Assembly (NCBI GenBank): GCA_035293045.1
Contig: DATDOY010000063.1
Coordinates: 1-28,723 of the forward strand
Reading direction: 5' to 3'
Source: DATDOY01 sp035293045
Lineage (GTDB): Bacteria; Actinomycetota; Acidimicrobiia; IMCC26256; JACPCJ01
Length of the DNA: 28,723 bases
Shown: piece by piece, positions 7,076 to 14,878 of the stretch
How positions within the stretch are numbered: position 1 is the first letter of the stretch
How the letters are laid out: each line of letters opens with the position of its first letter
Notes under the pieces: generated by a model
Told to the model about the DNA's origin: nothing
Databases searched by the model: none
Seen by the model: the letters and a program-made list of their open reading frames with translations, nothing else
Translations under genes and position numbers: made by a program

Positions 7076-7094
7076 TCAGGTAAGGCTACCCTCA
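7076..7094. promoter_or_regulatory. DtxR/IdeR operator between the regulator gene and fbpC
   Basis: TCAGGTAAGGCTACCCTCA matches the 19-bp iron-box consensus TTAGGTTAGGCTAACCTAA at 15 positions by my count. It abuts the regulator ATG and overlaps likely -10 boxes in both directions: TAGCCT on the minus strand (7088-7083) and TACCCT on the plus strand (7087-7092). A bound repressor would block both genes. Confidence 0.8.
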
Positions 7095-7102
7095 CTCATC
7101 GG

Positions 7103-8176
7103 ATGAGCGAACTGGCGGACCCATTCGCCGCCGCCACCGTCGTCGAAACGGCGGGGCTGGCGAAGGCCTTCGGCTCGGTCATCGCGGTCGACGGCGTAAA
7201 CCTCGCCATCCGCGAGGGCGAGATCTTGGCGCTGCTCGGGCCGTCAGGGTGCGGCAAGACGACCTTCCTTCGCCTGCTCGCCGGATTCGAGCGACCGGAT
7301 CGGGGCACGATCACCCTCGCCGGCGAGGAAGTGGCGAGCGCCCATCGAGTGGTGCCGCCCGAGCGCCGACGCATCGGCGTCGTGTTCCAGGACTACGCCC
7401 TCTTCCCGCACCGGAGCGTCGCCGGGAACGTCGGGTACGGGCTCCGCGACGCCAAGACGCGGGACGCGCGGGTCCGCGAGGTGCTCGAGCTCGTCGGCCT
7501 CGAGGACCATGGGGCGCGATATCCGCATGAACTCTCGGGCGGCCAGCAGCAGCGCGTCGCGCTGGCGCGTGCGCTCGCGCCCGAGCCGGCGGTCGTCCTC
7601 CTCGACGAACCGTTCTCGAATCTCGACGCCGCTTTGCGCGCCGAGGTGCGCGCCGAGGTGCGCACCATCCTCAAGGCGGCCGGGGCGACGGCCGTGTTCG
7701 TCACCCACGACCAGGAGGAGGCGCTGAGCCTTTCCGATCGCGTCGCCGTCATGCAGGCGGGCCGCCTCCTCCAGGTCGGCGACCCCGGCGACGTCTACGA
7801 GCACCCCGCCGATCCCTTTGTCGCTGCTTTCGTCGGCGGAGCCGACCTCGTCTTCGGCGAGAGCGACGGGTCGCTCATCCGCACCGAACTCGGCGAACTG
7901 CACCCGGAACACCCCGTGCCGCCGGGACCGGCGGTCGTCGCGCTGCGCGGCGAGGCGGTCAGGGTCCGACTTGACGGCAGCGGACCGGCGCGAGTCCGCG
8001 AGATCACGTTTTACGGCCACGACCAGGTGATCGCGGTCGACCTTGCCGATGGGGCCCGCATCCGGGCCCGGACCATCCCGGGCCGGCACTTCGAGGTGGG
8101 GGACCGGGTGAAGCTCTACGTGAAGGGCGACGTGGTCGCCTTTCCCGGCGTGCCTTCAGAGCCGGCCCCGACTTGA
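7103..8176 (+). CDS. fbpC: Ferric iron ABC transporter, ATP-binding protein
   Basis: This 357-residue ABC ATPase has Walker A GPSGCGKT (46-53), Q-loop VFQDYALFPH, signature LSGGQQQRVALARAL (144-158), Walker B VVLLDE (164-169), H-loop VTHDQ (H202) and a C-terminal TOBE-like domain (about 270-345). It energises Fe(III) import at the inner face of the membrane with FbpB. The ATG at 7103 is 8 nt after the operator and has no SD; TACCCT at 7087-7092 could serve as -10 for a leaderless or near-leaderless mRNA. Gene order fbpC-fbpA-fbpB differs from the usual fbpABC. The fbpC stop overlaps the -35 box of a second promoter for fbpA. Confidence 0.9.
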   Translation: MSELADPFAAATVVETAGLAKAFGSVIAVDGVNLAIREGEILALLGPSGCGKTTFLRLLAGFERPDRGTITLAGEEVASAHRVVPPERRRIGVVFQDYALFPHRSVAGNVGYGLRDAKTRDARVREVLELVGLEDHGARYPHELSGGQQQRVALARALAPEPAVVLLDEPFSNLDAALRAEVRAEVRTILKAAGATAVFVTHDQEEALSLSDRVAVMQAGRLLQVGDPGDVYEHPADPFVAAFVGGADLVFGESDGSLIRTELGELHPEHPVPPGPAVVALRGEAVRVRLDGSGPARVREITFYGHDQVIAVDLADGARIRARTIPGRHFEVGDRVKLYVKGDVVAFPGVPSEPAPT

Positions 8177-8203
8177 CACGCGTGTCAGGGGTTTACTTAG
8201 GTA
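8173..8203 (+). promoter_or_regulatory. Promoter for fbpA-fbpB
   Basis: A perfect -35 TTGACA lies at 8173-8178, overlapping the fbpC stop. Candidate -10 boxes are TACTTA (8194-8199, 15-nt spacer) and TAGGTA (8198-8203, 19-nt spacer); both overlap the operator at 8197-8215. The -10 choice is uncertain. Confidence 0.55.
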
Positions 8204-8215
8204 AGGGATACCTAA
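8197..8215. promoter_or_regulatory. DtxR/IdeR operator upstream of fbpA
   Basis: TTAGGTAAGGGATACCTAA is a clean palindrome with outer halves identical to the iron-box consensus (TTAGGT...ACCTAA). It lies 37 bp before the fbpA ATG and over the presumed -10 box. It should be the stronger of the two sites in this locus and allow fbpAB to be derepressed separately from fbpC. Confidence 0.88.
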
Positions 8216-8252
8216 GTTAGACGACCACGAAACAGCCAGGGAGACCGACCCC

Positions 8253-9335
8253 ATGCGGAAATTCATCACTCTCGCCGCCCTCGTCCTCGCCCTTGGAGGG
8301 GGCGCGGCGGCGTGCGACGACAACAACACCACCTCGGGTGACGCCGGTGACAAGAGCGGCGACGAGGACAAGGGCAGCAGCGGCACCGCGGCGGACGGGA
8401 GGAGCCTCACGATCTACTCGGGCCGTGAAGAGGAACTCGTCGCCGACATCTTCGAACAGTTCGAGGAGGAGTCGGGGATCACCCTCAACGTCCGCTACGG
8501 CGACTCCGCCGAGTTGGCGGCGCAGATCCTCGAGGAAGGCGACAACTCGCCCGCCGACGTGTACTTCGCTCAGGACGCCGGATCGCTCGGCGCGGTGGAG
8601 GCGGCGGGCGCCTTCGCCAGCCTCCCGGACGACATCCTCAACCTCGTGCCCGCCCGGTTCCGCTCCACGAGCGGGGGTTGGATCGGAACGTCGGGCCGAG
8701 CCCGCGTGGCCGTGTTCAACACCGAAGCGCTGACCGAGGCCGACATGCCGGCGTCGATCCTCGACTTCACCGACCCGGCGTGGAAGGGAAAGGTCGGCTG
8801 GGCGCCCACCAACGGGTCGTTCCAGTCGTTCGTCACCGCCTTGCGCAAGGTCGAGGGCGAGGACGGCGCTCGGGAGTGGCTCGAGGCAATGAAGGCGAAC
8901 GACGCGCAGGTCTACGACGGCAACTCGGCCATCGTGCAGGCCGTCATCGACGGCGAGATCGAGGTGGGCTTCGTCAACCACTACTACCTGCTCCGATTCC
9001 TCGCCGAAGATCCCGCCACCCCGGCCGCCAACCACTTCTTTGCCGGCGGTGACCCGGGTTCGTTGGTGAACACCGCGGGCGTGGGGATCGTGAAGGCGTC
9101 GGGGGAACCCGAGGCGGCCGAGACCTTCGTGCGGTTCCTCCTCAGTGAGACGGCGCAGACGTACTTCGCCGGGCACACGGAGGAGGACGGCTTCGAGTAC
9201 CCACTCACCGAGGGCCTCGAGAGTCCAGAAAGCCTTCCCGCCCTCACCGAGATCGAGCAGCCCGACGTCGACCTGGGGGATCTCCGCGACCTCGAGGGGA
9301 CGCTCGCGCTGTTGCAAGAGGTCGGCCTCGTCTGA
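8253..9335 (+). CDS. fbpA: Iron(III) ABC transporter substrate-binding lipoprotein
   Basis: This 360-residue protein starts with a lipoprotein signal peptide with lipid-anchored C21 (GGAAAC), followed by an acidic Ser/Gly/Asp linker (22-49). The rest is a transferrin-like periplasmic binding fold: SLTIYSGREEE (51-61), DVYFAQDAGSLGAVE, and the tandem Tyr of FVNHYYLLRF (Y244, Y245) that coordinate ferric iron in FbpA/FutA proteins. It captures Fe(III) outside the membrane and delivers it to FbpB. AGGGAGA (8238-8244) is a good ribosome-binding site 8 nt before the ATG. Transcription probably starts at the operator-controlled promoter at 8173-8203. Confidence 0.92.
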   Translation: MRKFITLAALVLALGGGAAACDDNNTTSGDAGDKSGDEDKGSSGTAADGRSLTIYSGREEELVADIFEQFEEESGITLNVRYGDSAELAAQILEEGDNSPADVYFAQDAGSLGAVEAAGAFASLPDDILNLVPARFRSTSGGWIGTSGRARVAVFNTEALTEADMPASILDFTDPAWKGKVGWAPTNGSFQSFVTALRKVEGEDGAREWLEAMKANDAQVYDGNSAIVQAVIDGEIEVGFVNHYYLLRFLAEDPATPAANHFFAGGDPGSLVNTAGVGIVKASGEPEAAETFVRFLLSETAQTYFAGHTEEDGFEYPLTEGLESPESLPALTEIEQPDVDLGDLRDLEGTLALLQEVGLV

Positions 9336-9351
9336 CGCGGCCGGCACAAGG

Positions 9352-10923
9352 GTGTCCGGGCGGCGGCCGCCATGGCCGGTGGCCGCCGCCGGGATCGCCG
9401 TGGCGGCGGGAGCGCTTCTCCCCATCGCCTACCTCGTCGTGCGCGCCTCGGAGGCGGGCGTCGGCGGCATGGTCGACATCGCCACCAGCGACCGGGCGAT
9501 CGGGTTGCTCGTGCGCAGCGCCCTTCTCGCCGTCCTCGTGGCGGCGACCGCCGCCGTCGTCGGCGTGGCCTTCGCCTGGCTCACGGTCCGCACCGACCTC
9601 CCGTTGCGGCGGGCGTGGACTGTGGTGCTCGCGTTGCCGCTGGCGATCCCGAGCTTCATCGGGGGCTACAGCTTTGTCGCCGCCCTGGGTCCGAAGGGCC
9701 TCGTGCAGGACTGGCTCGCGCCGCTCGGCGTCGAACGGCTCCCGCCCATCTACGGGCTCTTTGGGGCGTGGCTCGTGCTCTCGCTGTTCACGTACCCGTA
9801 CGTGTTCCTCACCGTGCGCGCTGCGCTCCGACGGCTGGATCCGGCGATGGAGGAGGCGAGCGCCAGCCTCGGTCGGAGCCGCAGGCGCACGTTCGTCGAG
9901 ATCGTGTTACCCCAGCTCCGTCCGGCGATCACCAGCGGCGCGCTGCTCGCTGCGCTGTACGCGCTGAGCGACTTCGGCGCCGTCTCGCTCCTCCGCTTCG
10001 ACTCGTTCACCCGGGCGATCTTCTTGCAGTACAAGGCCAGCTTCGACCGCACGCCGGCAGCCGTCCTGTCGCTCATGCTCGTGGTGTTGACCGGGGTGAT
10101 CCTCGCCGCGGAACTCCGGTCTCGCGGACGAGGGGCCTATCACCGCGCCCACGGTTCGGCCCAGCGCCACGCGCCGACCGTCCGCCTCGGCGCGTGGCGC
10201 TGGCCGCTCATGGGGGCGTGCGGTCTCGTTGCGGCGCTCGGCATCGGCGTCCCCGTTGGCGTGACGGGATACTGGCTGGTGCGGGGGATTTCGCAGGGCC
10301 AGGAACTCGGGTTCACGTGGGAGGCCGCCCGCCACAGCCTCGAGGCCTCGAGCCTCGGCGGTCTGTTCGCGCTCATCGCCGCGTGGCCGATCGCGATCCT
10401 CTCGGCCCGCCATCGCGGTGCGGTGGCGTCGGGTGTCGAGGCGGGCAGCTGGATCGGTCACGCCCTTCCCGGGATCGTGATCGCGTTGTCGCTCGTCTTT
10501 TTCGGCGCGCGGTACGCCCCTGGCCTGTATCAGACCCGCACCATGCTCGTCTTTGCGTACGTCGTGTTGTTCCTGCCGGTCGCCGTCGGAGCGCTCCGGA
10601 GTTCGCTCCTCCAAGTGAGCCCCTCGCTCGAGGAAGCGGCGCGATCGCTGGGTTCAGGCCGGTTCGAGACGTGGCGGCGCGTGGTGGCGCCCCTCGTCGC
10701 CCCGGGGGCGGCGGCCGGCTTCGCGCTGGTGTTCCTCACCGCCATGAAGGAACTGCCCGCCACCCTCCTGCTGGCGCCGACGGGGTACTCGACGCTGGCC
10801 ACCGAGGTGTGGGGTTCGGCGAGCTCGGTCTATTTCGCCCGGGCGGCCGTCCCCGCGCTCACCCTGATCGTGCTCGCCTCGATCCCCCTCGCCATCCTGA
10901 CGATCCGGGAGCGCCACGGCTGA
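9352..10923 (+). CDS. fbpB: Iron(III) ABC transporter permease, two fused permease halves
   Basis: This 523-residue protein has about 12 hydrophobic segments and two copies of the EAA loop that contacts the ATPase: EEASASLGRSRRRTF and EEAARSLGSGRFETW. That is the duplicated architecture of FbpB/SfuB. I placed the start at GTG 9352, 16 nt after the fbpA stop; a second in-frame GTG at 9379 is possible, and no strong SD distinguishes them. It forms the membrane channel for Fe(III) with FbpC as motor. A groEL control region follows without an obvious terminator hairpin. Confidence 0.9.
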   Translation: MSGRRPPWPVAAAGIAVAAGALLPIAYLVVRASEAGVGGMVDIATSDRAIGLLVRSALLAVLVAATAAVVGVAFAWLTVRTDLPLRRAWTVVLALPLAIPSFIGGYSFVAALGPKGLVQDWLAPLGVERLPPIYGLFGAWLVLSLFTYPYVFLTVRAALRRLDPAMEEASASLGRSRRRTFVEIVLPQLRPAITSGALLAALYALSDFGAVSLLRFDSFTRAIFLQYKASFDRTPAAVLSLMLVVLTGVILAAELRSRGRGAYHRAHGSAQRHAPTVRLGAWRWPLMGACGLVAALGIGVPVGVTGYWLVRGISQGQELGFTWEAARHSLEASSLGGLFALIAAWPIAILSARHRGAVASGVEAGSWIGHALPGIVIALSLVFFGARYAPGLYQTRTMLVFAYVVLFLPVAVGALRSSLLQVSPSLEEAARSLGSGRFETWRRVVAPLVAPGAAAGFALVFLTAMKELPATLLLAPTGYSTLATEVWGSASSVYFARAAVPALTLIVLASIPLAILTIRERHG

Positions 10924-10957
10924 TGCTCACGCTGGAATGCCCGTTCCGCGGCAGGCG

Positions 10958-10984
10958 TTAGCACTCGAAGCGGTCGAGTGATTA
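10958..10984. promoter_or_regulatory. Upstream CIRCE element (degenerate)
   Basis: Left half TTAGCACTC (10958-10966) is perfect; 9-nt spacer; right half GAGTGATTA (10976-10984) matches GAGTGCTAA at 7 of 9. It shares its last three bases with the downstream perfect CIRCE. It is a likely secondary HrcA site. Confidence 0.75.
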
Positions 10985-11008
10985 GCACTCCTCGGCAGAG
11001 AGTGCTAA
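10982..11008. promoter_or_regulatory. CIRCE element (HrcA operator) of groEL
   Basis: TTAGCACTC (10982-10990), a 9-nt spacer and GAGTGCTAA (11000-11008) form a perfect CIRCE. HrcA binding here represses groEL until heat or misfolding stress. The site is 132 bp before the groEL ATG, so the mRNA has a leader of over 100 nt in which I see no other clear element. Confidence 0.95.
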
Positions 11009-11140
11009 ATACAGAGGTGAGCCGGGCTGCTGAGGCAGTTCGGCAACGGAGATCACCCTCCCGGCACCGCGAGGAACCGGGCAGAGAGCATTTCCGAGAA
11101 GTCCAAACCGTTCACGAGCGGGACCAGGGGGTTCACGCGC

Positions 11141-12772
11141 ATGGCTGCGAAGCAGATTGTTTTCAACGAAACGGCTCGACGGGCACTGGAAGCGGGCATG
11201 AACAAGCTCGCCGACGCCGTCCGGGTCACGCTCGGCCCGAAGGGCCGAAACGTCGTCCTCGAGAAGAAGTGGGGCGCACCCACGATCACGAACGACGGCG
11301 TGTCGATTGCCAAGGAGATCGAGCTCGAGGACCCGTTCGAGAAGATCGGGGCCGAGCTGGTCAAGGAAGTGGCGAAAAAGACCGACGACGTCGCCGGTGA
11401 CGGCACCACGACGGCCACCGTGCTGGCGTGGGCGATGGTCCGTGAGGGCCTGCGCAACGTGGCCGCCGGCGCCAACCCGATGACCCTCAAGAAGGGCATC
11501 GAAGCGGCCGTGGTGACCGCGGTCGAGTCGATTCAGAAGCAGTCGAAGAACGTCGACACGTCGAAGGAAGAGGTCGCCAACGTCGCGGCCATCTCCGCCG
11601 CCGACCCCGAGATCGGCCAGATGATCGCCGAGGCGATCAACAAGGTCGGTGCGGACGGCGTCGTCACGGTCGAGGAGAGCCAGACCTTCGGCCTCGAGAT
11701 GGACCTCGTCGAGGGCATGCGGTTCGACAAGGGCTACATCAGCCCCTACTTCGTGACCGACCCTGACCGCATGGAGACGGTCATGGAGGACCCGTACATC
11801 ATGCTCGTCTCCTCCAAGATCTCGGCGGTCAAGGACCTGCTGCCGGTGCTCGAGCGCGTGATGCAGGCCGGCAAGCCGCTCGTGATCATCTCCGAGGACG
11901 TCGAGGGAGAGGCCCTTGCCACCCTGGTCGTCAACAAGATCCGCGGCACCTTCAAGTCGGTCGCGATCAAGGCTCCTGGCTTCGGCGAGCGCCGCAAGGC
12001 GATGCTCGAGGACATGGCCAAGTTGACCGGCGGCGAGGTCATCAGCGAGGACGTCGGTCTGAAGATCGAGAACGTCACGCTCGATCTGCTCGGCACCGCC
12101 CGAAAGGTCGTCGTCACCAAGGACGAGACGACGATCGTCGAGGGTGGAGGCAAGAAGGAGGACGTGAAGGGTCGGATCGCGCAGATCAGGCGCGAGATCG
12201 ACGACACCGACTCCGACTACGACCGGGAGAAGCTCCAGGAGCGTCTGGCCAAGCTCTCGGGCGGCGTCGCCGTCATCAAGGTCGGCGCGGCCACCGAGGT
12301 CGAGCTCAAGGAGAAGAAGCACCGCATCGAGGACGCCGTGCAGACCACCAAGGCCGCCCTCGAAGAGGGTGTCGTCCCCGGCGGTGGCGTCACGCTGCTG
12401 CGTGCCCAGGCGGCGGTGCTGAAGAGCGCCGACTCGCTCGAGGGCGACGTGGCCACCGGTGCTCGCATCGTGGCCAAGTCCCTCGAGGAGCCGCTGAAGC
12501 AGATTGCTCACAACGCCGGCCTCGAAGGCGGCGTCGTGGTGGAGCGGGTGCGTGGCATGGACGGAGCCGAGGGCCTCAACGCCAGCACTGGCGACTACGA
12601 GGACCTCACCAAGGCAGGCGTCATCGACGCCGCCAAGGTGACCCGTTCGGCGCTGCAGAACGCAGCGTCGATCGCGGCCCTCTTCCTCACCACCGAGGCG
12701 ATCGTGGCCGAGAAGCCCGAGGATCACCCCATGCCGGCCATGCCGGACGGCGGCGGGATGCCCGACTTCTAA
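11141..12772 (+). CDS. groEL: 60-kDa chaperonin GroEL
   Basis: This 543-residue chaperonin is collinear with the family from AAKQIVFNETARRALEAGM to the end, with the ATP-site motifs TLGPKGRNVVLEKK, DGTTTATVLA and EEGVVPGGGV intact. It folds cytosolic proteins as a 14-mer with GroES. No groES precedes it, so this is a solitary groEL as in many actinobacteria that carry a second copy in a groESL operon. The C-terminus is short and ends MPDGGGMPDF rather than a long GGM tail or the His-rich tail of some actinobacterial GroEL1. AGGGGG (11126-11131) is the ribosome-binding site. Control is by the CIRCE pair upstream. Confidence 0.97.
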   Translation: MAAKQIVFNETARRALEAGMNKLADAVRVTLGPKGRNVVLEKKWGAPTITNDGVSIAKEIELEDPFEKIGAELVKEVAKKTDDVAGDGTTTATVLAWAMVREGLRNVAAGANPMTLKKGIEAAVVTAVESIQKQSKNVDTSKEEVANVAAISAADPEIGQMIAEAINKVGADGVVTVEESQTFGLEMDLVEGMRFDKGYISPYFVTDPDRMETVMEDPYIMLVSSKISAVKDLLPVLERVMQAGKPLVIISEDVEGEALATLVVNKIRGTFKSVAIKAPGFGERRKAMLEDMAKLTGGEVISEDVGLKIENVTLDLLGTARKVVVTKDETTIVEGGGKKEDVKGRIAQIRREIDDTDSDYDREKLQERLAKLSGGVAVIKVGAATEVELKEKKHRIEDAVQTTKAALEEGVVPGGGVTLLRAQAAVLKSADSLEGDVATGARIVAKSLEEPLKQIAHNAGLEGGVVVERVRGMDGAEGLNASTGDYEDLTKAGVIDAAKVTRSALQNAASIAALFLTTEAIVAEKPEDHPMPAMPDGGGMPDF

Positions 12773-12831
12773 ACCAGCCGCACAGAACGGCTGCGTCTAG
12801 ACCAGCCGCACAGAACGGCCGCACAGAACGG
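12773..12831 (+). repeat. Short tandem repeat after groEL
   Basis: ACCAGCCGCACAGAACGG occurs at 12773-12790 and 12801-12818, and a 13-nt remnant (CCGCACAGAACGG) at 12819-12831. The first copy with its flank can form a small CAGCCG/CGGCTG hairpin. The array begins at the base after the groEL stop. Function unknown; it may be slippage debris next to the terminator. Confidence 0.7.
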
Positions 12832-12835
12832 AATG

Positions 12836-12867
12836 CGAAGGGGCGTCTCTACGGGGGCGCCCCTTCG
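12836..12867 (+). terminator. groEL terminator hairpin
   Basis: CGAAGGGGCG (12836-12845) pairs perfectly with CGCCCCTTCG (12858-12867) around a 12-nt loop, 63 nt after the groEL stop. The following bases TCGTCGTGGTGTG are only weakly T-rich. Confidence 0.75.
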
Positions 12868-12873
12868 TCGTGG

Positions 12874-12917
12874 TGTGTGAGTGCCTGCCCGCCCATGGGC
12901 GGGCAGGCACTCACACA
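12874..12917. terminator. Perfect 44-nt palindrome between convergent groEL and the SpoIID-like gene
   Basis: Bases 12874-12895 and 12896-12917 are exact reverse complements with no spacer (centre CCCATGGG). It lies 19 nt past the end of the opposing gene (stop at 12937-12939) and 6 nt after the first groEL terminator. The most likely role is a terminator for the minus-strand gene or for both. Confidence 0.7.
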
Positions 12918-12936
12918 TGCGCGGGGGCACGCGGCC

Positions 12937-14811
12937 TCAGTCGCCCCGACGGTCCGGACCGTCCGGGGGATCCGGGCCATCCGGAGGATCCGGGGGATGC
13001 TCGGGTTCGTCGAGCCAGTCCGGGGCGTCGTCCCATCCGAGGATCTCGCTCAAGGGGCGGGTCGGCGGGGGTTCTTCGTCCTCGGCGAGGAACTCGTCGG
13101 GCACCAGGTCGGCGAGCCAGTCGGGTTCGTTGTGCCACCGCGACGGCTCCACCCGTGCTGCGGCCGTTTCCTCGGCCGGTCGCTGCGTCGCATCGTCGCC
13201 CCTCTCTGGCTCCGTCGTGGGGGCCGCGTCGTGGCGCGGAACGGTCGCCGACTCAGGTTCGATCACGACGGGGACCTCGGCAGAGTCGCTTGGGTGCCGT
13301 CGACGAGACGCCCGCCGCTCCCGAACCGCCCGCACCCGGCGTTGCACGTCGGCTACGAGCAGGACGACGAAGGCGGCGACGAGGCTCAAGCCCGCGACGG
13401 CGACGACAACGAACGGCACGCTGCTCTCTCCGTCGTCCCGTTGCTCGACGGGGTCCCTCGCGAGGGCCGTTTCGCTGAGCGGGCGCCCGGGGAGCTCCTG
13501 AAACGGGGCCGCGTCGATGCCCGCGGGCGGTGCCTCGGGGCGCGACTCGATGTGGACCTCGAACGCGCTCGACGGGAGCCGCAGCATCGAGTGGAACGCC
13601 TCCACCTCGGCGGCGCTGGCGCCGTCGGGCGCCGCCACCCGAAGCCGCGTCGGGCGGCCGGAGCGCCCCGTGGCCACGATCTCGACGCTGGCGATCTCGG
13701 CGTCGCCGAGCGGCCGCCCGAGCCGGGACGCGAGGTCGGCCACCGACATCTCCGCCCGCCAGCGGAACTCGTCGCCGACCGAGTATTCGACAGGAGCGAG
13801 GTAGGGCAGGTCGGCCCCGGCCGACCCGAAGACTTCCTCTCCCCCCGCCGTCTGGCCGCCGGCGCTGGTGGTGATCATGGCCGCGGCCGGGACGCCGTCG
13901 TGCTTGACGACCTTCCCGGAGGTGGCGAGCACGGCCGCTCCCGTCGTCTTGGGCGCTTCGTCGACGCCGACGTAACGAAGGGACCGGTCGTCGGCGAAGA
14001 GATGGAACCGACCGATGCGGGGTTCTGCTCGCGCCGATCGCAGCGCGTAGCTCCGGGCCGTGATCACGGCGGCCTCCAGGGCGACCGGCTCGAGATCGGT
14101 GCCGCCCGGCAGGGTGAGATCGACGCCTTTGAGGTAGTCCTCGACATCGAGTTCGGCGACGAGGTGCAGCCGCTCGGCCTCGACGACCATCTCGGTGAGC
14201 CCCCGATAGGTCCGGGGCTCGCCGCCGTCTTCGGGCGCCACGACGATCCGCCCACCGCGGCGCGGCTCGATCCAGAGCGAGCTCTTGGATGCCCCGAGGC
14301 CCGGTGCGGAGGTGCCTCGGGTCGTGGTCGTCGTCGCGGCGTTGCCGGGAGCCAAGGTGGGGGTGATCTCGACTGTCCCCGAGACGGAGCGCTCGTCGAG
14401 CACCTCGGCGCGAGAGAACCCGTCGGCGAACGACAGGCGGACCCTCCCCCCCGGGGGCACGGAAATCGGGAACGACGGTGCGACCGGTGTCGTGCGCCCG
14501 TCGCGCACCACGCCACCGTCGGGGAGGGTGACCTCGACGCCCGTGCGCAGGTCGTCGCGGGCGGCGAGGAGAACCCGCACGAGCCCCTTGGCCCTTCCCC
14601 GGGACGCGCCGGGGAAGAACCGCTTCAGGATGGCATCGGCGGACGCGTCGCCGAGCGCGAGAGCGTTGGCGCCGTCGAGCGGAAGGCCGGCCCCATGACC
14701 GACGCCGCGCCCCTCGAAGACGGCGACGCGCACCTCCTCGCCCGAGGCGCCGGCGCGCACGGGCGCGACCACCGACAGCACAACGAGCAAAGGGGCGACG
14801 AAGGCGCGCAC
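12937..14811 (-). CDS. SpoIID/LytB-domain membrane protein with divergent catalytic region
   Basis: This 624-residue protein has a signal peptide (1-22), an N-terminal GRGVGHGAG segment (35-43) resembling the GRGxGHGxG motif of SpoIID proteins, and a SpoIID domain (about 215-350) with VEDYLKGV, ALEAAVITARSYALRSA and ITTSAGGQTA. One transmembrane helix follows (about 470-495), then a charged cytoplasmic tail rich in Pro/Asp/Glu with DPPDGPDPPDGPD repeats at the end. SpoIID proteins cleave denuded glycan strands or enhance amidases. The Glu that normally follows the YLxGV segment (GVxxEMP) is replaced here (GVDLTLPGG), so lytic transglycosylase activity is doubtful. The GTG at 14811 gives a good signal peptide; there is no SD. 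Confidence 0.8.
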   Translation of the reverse strand: MRAFVAPLLVVLSVVAPVRAGASGEEVRVAVFEGRGVGHGAGLPLDGANALALGDASADAILKRFFPGASRGRAKGLVRVLLAARDDLRTGVEVTLPDGGVVRDGRTTPVAPSFPISVPPGGRVRLSFADGFSRAEVLDERSVSGTVEITPTLAPGNAATTTTTRGTSAPGLGASKSSLWIEPRRGGRIVVAPEDGGEPRTYRGLTEMVVEAERLHLVAELDVEDYLKGVDLTLPGGTDLEPVALEAAVITARSYALRSARAEPRIGRFHLFADDRSLRYVGVDEAPKTTGAAVLATSGKVVKHDGVPAAAMITTSAGGQTAGGEEVFGSAGADLPYLAPVEYSVGDEFRWRAEMSVADLASRLGRPLGDAEIASVEIVATGRSGRPTRLRVAAPDGASAAEVEAFHSMLRLPSSAFEVHIESRPEAPPAGIDAAPFQELPGRPLSETALARDPVEQRDDGESSVPFVVVAVAGLSLVAAFVVLLVADVQRRVRAVRERRASRRRHPSDSAEVPVVIEPESATVPRHDAAPTTEPERGDDATQRPAEETAAARVEPSRWHNEPDWLADLVPDEFLAEDEEPPPTRPLSEILGWDDAPDWLDEPEHPPDPPDGPDPPDGPDRRGD

Positions 14812-14866
14812 GAGAGGGCGACGGTAGGGGTGGACGGCGACCCGGCTCCACTCGGCCTCCCGCCGG

Positions 14867-14872
14867 TAGCCT
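14867..14872 (+). promoter_or_regulatory. Candidate -10 element for a leaderless hemQ mRNA
   Basis: TAGCCT ends 6 nt before the hemQ ATG at 14879, the spacing expected when transcription begins at the start codon. A GAGGGA run sits directly against the ATG, too close to act as a normal SD. Confidence 0.45.
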
Positions 14873-14878
14873 GAGGGA

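Noticed and set aside
10982..12727. 581-codon minus-strand frame opposite groEL
   Set aside because: Leu/Asp/His-rich mirror of groEL codons; it also crosses the CIRCE element.
12874..12917. Attachment site or replication element
   Set aside because: The palindrome lies between convergent genes with no integrase, tRNA or partition gene nearby; a terminator is the simpler reading.
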